DNA of 9,288 bases from Flavobacteriaceae bacterium. Lineage in GTDB: Bacteria; Bacteroidota; Bacteroidia; Flavobacteriales; Flavobacteriaceae. A program made the position numbers and the translations under genes. Location: NCBI GenBank assembly GCA_023262245.1, contig JALRDC010000019.1, positions 1 to 9,288 on the forward strand. The letters run 5' to 3'. The notes beneath the pieces are model-generated. The model was not told the origin of the DNA and did not search any database. It saw only the letters and a program-made list of their open reading frames with translations. This document shows positions 5,797 through 9,288 of the stretch, piece by piece; position 1 is the first letter of the stretch; each line of letters opens with the position of its first letter.

Positions 5797-8349
5797 GTGT
5801 ATCGCCTCCTTACAAAATTAATCATTCTAAGTATTACCTCCCTTACTTTAGGAGGATGTTCTGGTACCAAAGCTTTTAAAAACCAGAAACCCATCATTGA
5901 TAAAAATGAAGTTTATGAAGAGAATCGCTTGCTAAAAAACGATCCGGTAAATCTTATTATAACTACCCCCTCAGACAAAAAGTTTTTAGGAATTTCACTG
6001 GCACGCTTTCTTTATGAAACAGCTCATCCGAATCCAAAAGGTCAATTTGATCTTTGGCTCAACAAAAAAACCAAACGTAAAAAACGTTTAGAAAAGTGGA
6101 TTTCTAATAAACAAATAAACGCCCTAGCAGACTATGGTGAAAAATTCAACAACTGGTTAAGAAAAACGGGAAAGCCGCCAGCGGTATTGGACAGCTTGAA
6201 TCTTGATAAATCAAAAAAAAGAATTGTTCAGTATTATAAAAATTTAGGGTATTACGATGTGGAAGTCACTACAGAATCTCAACCTATAAATGAGGATAGA
6301 CTATCATTAAAGTACTTAATTCAGCCCTATAAAAAATATTTAATTGATTCTATTACAGCCACAATTGAATCTCCTGAACTAGCCCGTTTGTATGATCAAA
6401 ATATTGCCGATCAAATCATCAAAGAAGGAAATCCATTTGAAATCAATAAATTCGAAGAGGAACGCGAGCGTCTTTTCTTACTTTTTCGAAATAAAGGTGT
6501 ATTCAATTTCCAGCAAAACAGCATTCAATTTACCGCAGCCATTGACAGCACTGGTAAGGATTTAAGAATACCCGTTAACATCAAAATAGAAGATATTCAA
6601 CAGCGGATAAATGATAGTTTGGTCAAAATCCCTTACAAGCAATATAAAATCCAAAATGTCTCCGTATATATTGATAACCTTGACTTTCAAAACAACTTAT
6701 CTCAGTATACAGATTCATTGAGTTTAGACAGTTTAACCCTCTACAGCAAAGGAAAATTAAAATATCGCCCTAGTGCTATTACTGCAGGGATTGCAATAAA
6801 AAAGGATCGTTTTTATAGCGATGAAAATCGAAATTTAACCTACCGATATTTTACCAATCTAAAAAATTTCAAATATCCTAGCATCAATTACGATCAAATT
6901 CCAAATCAAGACAATGCGCTTGAAGCCTCAATTTTTTTAAGCCCTAAAGAACGGTTCTCTTTGGGCTTTGACTTAGATTTATCACATTCTAATATTCAAG
7001 ATTTTGGAATCGGTCTGGGAGGTGGATTGGGTATTCGAAATGTATTTCGCGGGGCAGAGCTATTAGAATTGAATTTAAAAAGTACTTTGGGTGCCTCTAG
7101 AGATATCGCTCAAAACGGCGATCAGTTTTTCAATTTATTTGAATTGGGTGCAGACTTAAAATTAAGTTTCCCAAAACTTTTAATTCCCTTGACTAAAAAA
7201 AATTGGGTTACCTCAGAAATGCTTCCCAAAACAGAGATCATTTTGGGAACGAGTGTACAAGAAAACATTGGACTGGACAAACAGTTTTTTAAAGGTACTT
7301 ATCAATTTGACTGGCAACCCAACACCAAAAAAAGAGTTCAGATAAAATGGGTTGATTTGGAATTTGTAAATAACAGAAATCTTTCCAATTATTTTAATGT
7401 ATATAAAAATTCTTATGATCGCTTAAATCAAATAGCGAAAGAATATAATACGAATCCCAACAGTGTAAATGATGCTGGTGATCTTTTAATTCCAGAGGGA
7501 GCTTCCTTGTTTATTGATGCCGTACTAGATAACGAAACCATTTTAAGTGTCGAAGATCAGGCGTTTAAAACCGTAAATACAGTAAAGGAGCGTTTTGATC
7601 GACTTACTGCAAATAATCTAATTTTAGGCTCCTCTTTTAATCTAAATCTAAACAGTCAAGAAAGCATTTTCGATGAAAATTTTTATCAACTACGATGGAA
7701 ATTAGATTGGGTAGGGAATCTACTAAATCAACTTTTGACTGGAATTAATGCAAACCAAAATGAAGCAGGTCAAAATACACTAGGGGGAGTAAGTCCTTCC
7801 CAATATATAAAGACAGAAATCGATTTCATTAAACATTGGCCCTTTGGAAGAGAGCGTGTCATTGCATTTCACGCATTTTCGGGTATTGCCATCCCCTATG
7901 GAAATTCGAGCAATATCCCTTTTTCTCGTTCTTATTTTTCGGGAGGGGCAAACGACAACCGAGCATGGAAAGCTTATAAATTAGGTCCAGGAAGTAGTAG
8001 TAACATAAACGAGTTTAATGAAGCAAATTTTAAAATAGCCTTCAATCTTGAATACCGTTTTCCTATTGCCGGTCCATTAAAAGGAGGATTTTTTATTGAT
8101 CTTGGGAATGTTTGGAACATTTGGGATGACATTGAAGACACTAGTATGCGTTTTAATGGATTAGAAGACCTATCCGAAATAGCCATTGGTTCTGGATTTG
8201 GGCTCCGATACGATTTTGATTTTTTTGTCTTTCGCTTTGATACAGGCTTTAAAACCTACAATCCTGCACTTTCTGTAGAACAACGCTGGTGGACAGAATA
8301 CAATTTTAAAAATGCCGTTTTCAACATCGGTATTAATTATCCATTCTAA
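5797..8349 (+). CDS. tamL: TamL: lipid-anchored TamA/BamA-like (Omp85) outer-membrane assembly protein
   Basis: This is an Omp85-superfamily outer-membrane protein, probably the TamL form of TamA found in Bacteroidota, which is thought to work with TamB in inserting outer-membrane proteins or in envelope biogenesis. The 850 residues begin with a lipoprotein signal, LTLGGC, with the lipidated cysteine at 21. POTRA-like periplasmic sequence follows, including KKRIVQYYKNLGYYDVEV near 139-156 and a conserved-looking YSKGKLKYRP near 317-326. The C-terminal half is a 16-stranded-type barrel. The L6 loop GGANDNRAWKAYKLGPG (716-732) carries the family arginine at R722, and the protein ends in FNIGINYPF, a beta-signal with terminal Phe. 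GTG at 5797 is the only start that keeps the signal peptide, as an in-frame TAA lies at 5785-5787. No acidic lipoprotein-export signal follows C21 (CSGTKAF), so the anchor probably faces the periplasm. tamB is not in the window. Omp85 membership is secure; TamL is my best subgroup. Confidence 0.88.
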   Translation: MYRLLTKLIILSITSLTLGGCSGTKAFKNQKPIIDKNEVYEENRLLKNDPVNLIITTPSDKKFLGISLARFLYETAHPNPKGQFDLWLNKKTKRKKRLEKWISNKQINALADYGEKFNNWLRKTGKPPAVLDSLNLDKSKKRIVQYYKNLGYYDVEVTTESQPINEDRLSLKYLIQPYKKYLIDSITATIESPELARLYDQNIADQIIKEGNPFEINKFEEERERLFLLFRNKGVFNFQQNSIQFTAAIDSTGKDLRIPVNIKIEDIQQRINDSLVKIPYKQYKIQNVSVYIDNLDFQNNLSQYTDSLSLDSLTLYSKGKLKYRPSAITAGIAIKKDRFYSDENRNLTYRYFTNLKNFKYPSINYDQIPNQDNALEASIFLSPKERFSLGFDLDLSHSNIQDFGIGLGGGLGIRNVFRGAELLELNLKSTLGASRDIAQNGDQFFNLFELGADLKLSFPKLLIPLTKKNWVTSEMLPKTEIILGTSVQENIGLDKQFFKGTYQFDWQPNTKKRVQIKWVDLEFVNNRNLSNYFNVYKNSYDRLNQIAKEYNTNPNSVNDAGDLLIPEGASLFIDAVLDNETILSVEDQAFKTVNTVKERFDRLTANNLILGSSFNLNLNSQESIFDENFYQLRWKLDWVGNLLNQLLTGINANQNEAGQNTLGGVSPSQYIKTEIDFIKHWPFGRERVIAFHAFSGIAIPYGNSSNIPFSRSYFSGGANDNRAWKAYKLGPGSSSNINEFNEANFKIAFNLEYRFPIAGPLKGGFFIDLGNVWNIWDDIEDTSMRFNGLEDLSEIAIGSGFGLRYDFDFFVFRFDTGFKTYNPALSVEQRWWTEYNFKNAVFNIGINYPF

Positions 8350-8364
8350 AATCAAATAAGTTTT

Positions 8365-8372
8365 TATTTTTG
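8365..8372 (+). promoter_or_regulatory. Predicted Bacteroidota -7 box for fbaA
   Basis: TATTTTTG, followed by CA, exactly matches TAnnTTTG in the 39-bp gap between tamL and fbaA. Transcription would begin near 8378, giving a leader of roughly 10 nt before the ATG at 8389. No TTG is found at the expected -33 distance (around 8340-8348), so either the -33 box is degenerate or the strong -7 suffices. The octamer is the same as at tamL. Confidence 0.5.
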
Positions 8373-8388
8373 CAGCAAACCAAAATTG

Positions 8389-9288
8389 ATGAATAAAACA
8401 ATCCCTTCTGGTGTACTTACCGGAAACCAAGTCCAAGAAGTTTTTAAACTCGCAAAAGAAAAAGCATTTGCACTTCCTGCAGTTAACGTAATAGGTAGCA
8501 ATACAATTAACGCTGTAATTGAAACAGCCGCGGAATTGAACAGCCCGGTAATCATCCAATTTTCAAATGGGGGTGCTCAGTTTAATGCTGGAAAAGGGCT
8601 TTCAAATGAAAATCAAAAAGCTGCCATAGCAGGTGCTATTGCAGGAGCTAAACACATTCACGAAATGGCAGAGGCCTATGGCGCAAGTGTGATCTTACAC
8701 ACAGACCATTGTGCAAAAAAATTACTGCCTTGGATTGATGGACTTTTAGATGCGAGTGAAGCCTTTTATGCACAACATGGCAAATCTTTATTCAGTTCGC
8801 ACATGATTGATCTTTCTGAAGAGCCTATAAAAGAAAATATTGAAATCTGTAAAACCTATTTAACACGGATGTCGAAAATGGACATGACTTTAGAAATTGA
8901 ACTTGGTATTACTGGCGGTGAAGAAGACGGAGTGGACAATAGTGATGTGGACGTATCAAAATTATACACCCAGCCGGAAGAAGTTGCTTATGCTTTTGAG
9001 GAACTATCAAAGATAAGTTCACAATTTACTGTTGCTGCTGCATTTGGAAATGTACATGGAGTTTACAAACCAGGAAACGTGAAATTAACTCCGAAAATCT
9101 TAAGAAATTCTCAGGAATATATTACTAAAAAATACGGTTTAGGACATAACCATATCGATTTTGTTTTCCATGGCGGTTCAGGAAGCTCAGTTGAGGAAAT
9201 TCGCGAAGCTATTGGTTATGGGGTTATAAAAATGAATATCGACACCGATATGCAATATGCCTTTATGAGTGGTGTTCGTGATTATATG
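8389..9288 (+). CDS. fbaA: Class II fructose-bisphosphate aldolase, N-terminal 300 residues (3' end outside window)
   Basis: This is a zinc-dependent aldolase that cleaves fructose-1,6-bisphosphate to dihydroxyacetone phosphate and glyceraldehyde-3-phosphate, or the reverse in gluconeogenesis; it is cytosolic. The frame runs open from the ATG at 8389 through the last base, giving 300 of an expected 355 or so residues. Residues align with E. coli FbaA at a constant offset of three. They include LHTDHC with D106 and the Zn ligand H107, LEIELGITGGEEDG with E171 (168-181), the Zn ligand H223 in NVHGVY, H261 in FHGGSGS, and substrate-binding N283 in KMNIDTD. This pattern, with the long TGGEEDG loop, marks the class IIA (FbaA) type. 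The start MNKTIPSGVLTG fits the family. All catalytic residues expected in this part are intact. It has its own predicted promoter and follows tamL by 39 bp. Confidence 0.95.
   Translation, partial: MNKTIPSGVLTGNQVQEVFKLAKEKAFALPAVNVIGSNTINAVIETAAELNSPVIIQFSNGGAQFNAGKGLSNENQKAAIAGAIAGAKHIHEMAEAYGASVILHTDHCAKKLLPWIDGLLDASEAFYAQHGKSLFSSHMIDLSEEPIKENIEICKTYLTRMSKMDMTLEIELGITGGEEDGVDNSDVDVSKLYTQPEEVAYAFEELSKISSQFTVAAAFGNVHGVYKPGNVKLTPKILRNSQEYITKKYGLGHNHIDFVFHGGSGSSVEEIREAIGYGVIKMNIDTDMQYAFMSGVRDYM

Noticed and set aside
8170..8559. Minus-strand open frames of 129 and 63 codons across the tamL/fbaA junction
   Set aside because: Both are antisense to confidently identified genes and cover the fbaA promoter; they show no recognisable domain.

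Overview
The window is an AT-rich stretch of a Bacteroidota chromosome, most likely from the family Flavobacteriaceae. Four observations support this. It carries a PorT/SprT homologue (type IX secretion, confined to this phylum), and the outer-membrane Omp85 protein has a lipobox, as in the Bacteroidota-specific TamL form. Shine-Dalgarno sequences are nearly absent. The clearest promoter-like sites match the Bacteroidota -7 box TAnnTTTG rather than TATAAT. All genes look like vertically inherited core genes; I see no mobile element, RNA gene, CRISPR array or pseudogene.

Layout: the 3' part of rarA (1-647, +) runs into the end of a potassium-uptake operon on the other strand, trkA (2133-3482) followed by trkH (644-2125). 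A 99-bp divergent region (3483-3581) separates trkA from ubiE/menG (3582-4313, +), which overlaps or abuts porT (about 4297-5040, +). porT meets a TrmH/SpoU-family RNA methyltransferase (5041-5760, -) tail to tail with no bases between. A 36-bp divergent gap leads to tamL (5797-8349, +). A 39-bp gap with a strong -7 box then leads to fbaA (8389 to the window edge, +, 300 codons present).

How the genes work together: trkA and trkH make one machine, the gating ring and the channel of a K+ uptake system. porT and tamL are both outer-membrane assembly or secretion components but belong to separate transcription units. ubiE supplies the last step of menaquinone synthesis, fbaA is a central glycolytic/gluconeogenic enzyme, rarA acts at stalled replication forks, and the methyltransferase probably modifies rRNA. 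The functions are otherwise independent, so the grouping looks like conserved synteny rather than a pathway.

No undescribed system is evident. The observations most worth a second look are an eight-G tract in the nucleotide-binding loop codons of trkA, a missing ATG start for porT (TTG or ATA are the only sensible options) with a GTG start for tamL, and two convergent gene pairs with no room for intergenic terminators. Intergenic space is minimal; the longest gap is 99 bp.
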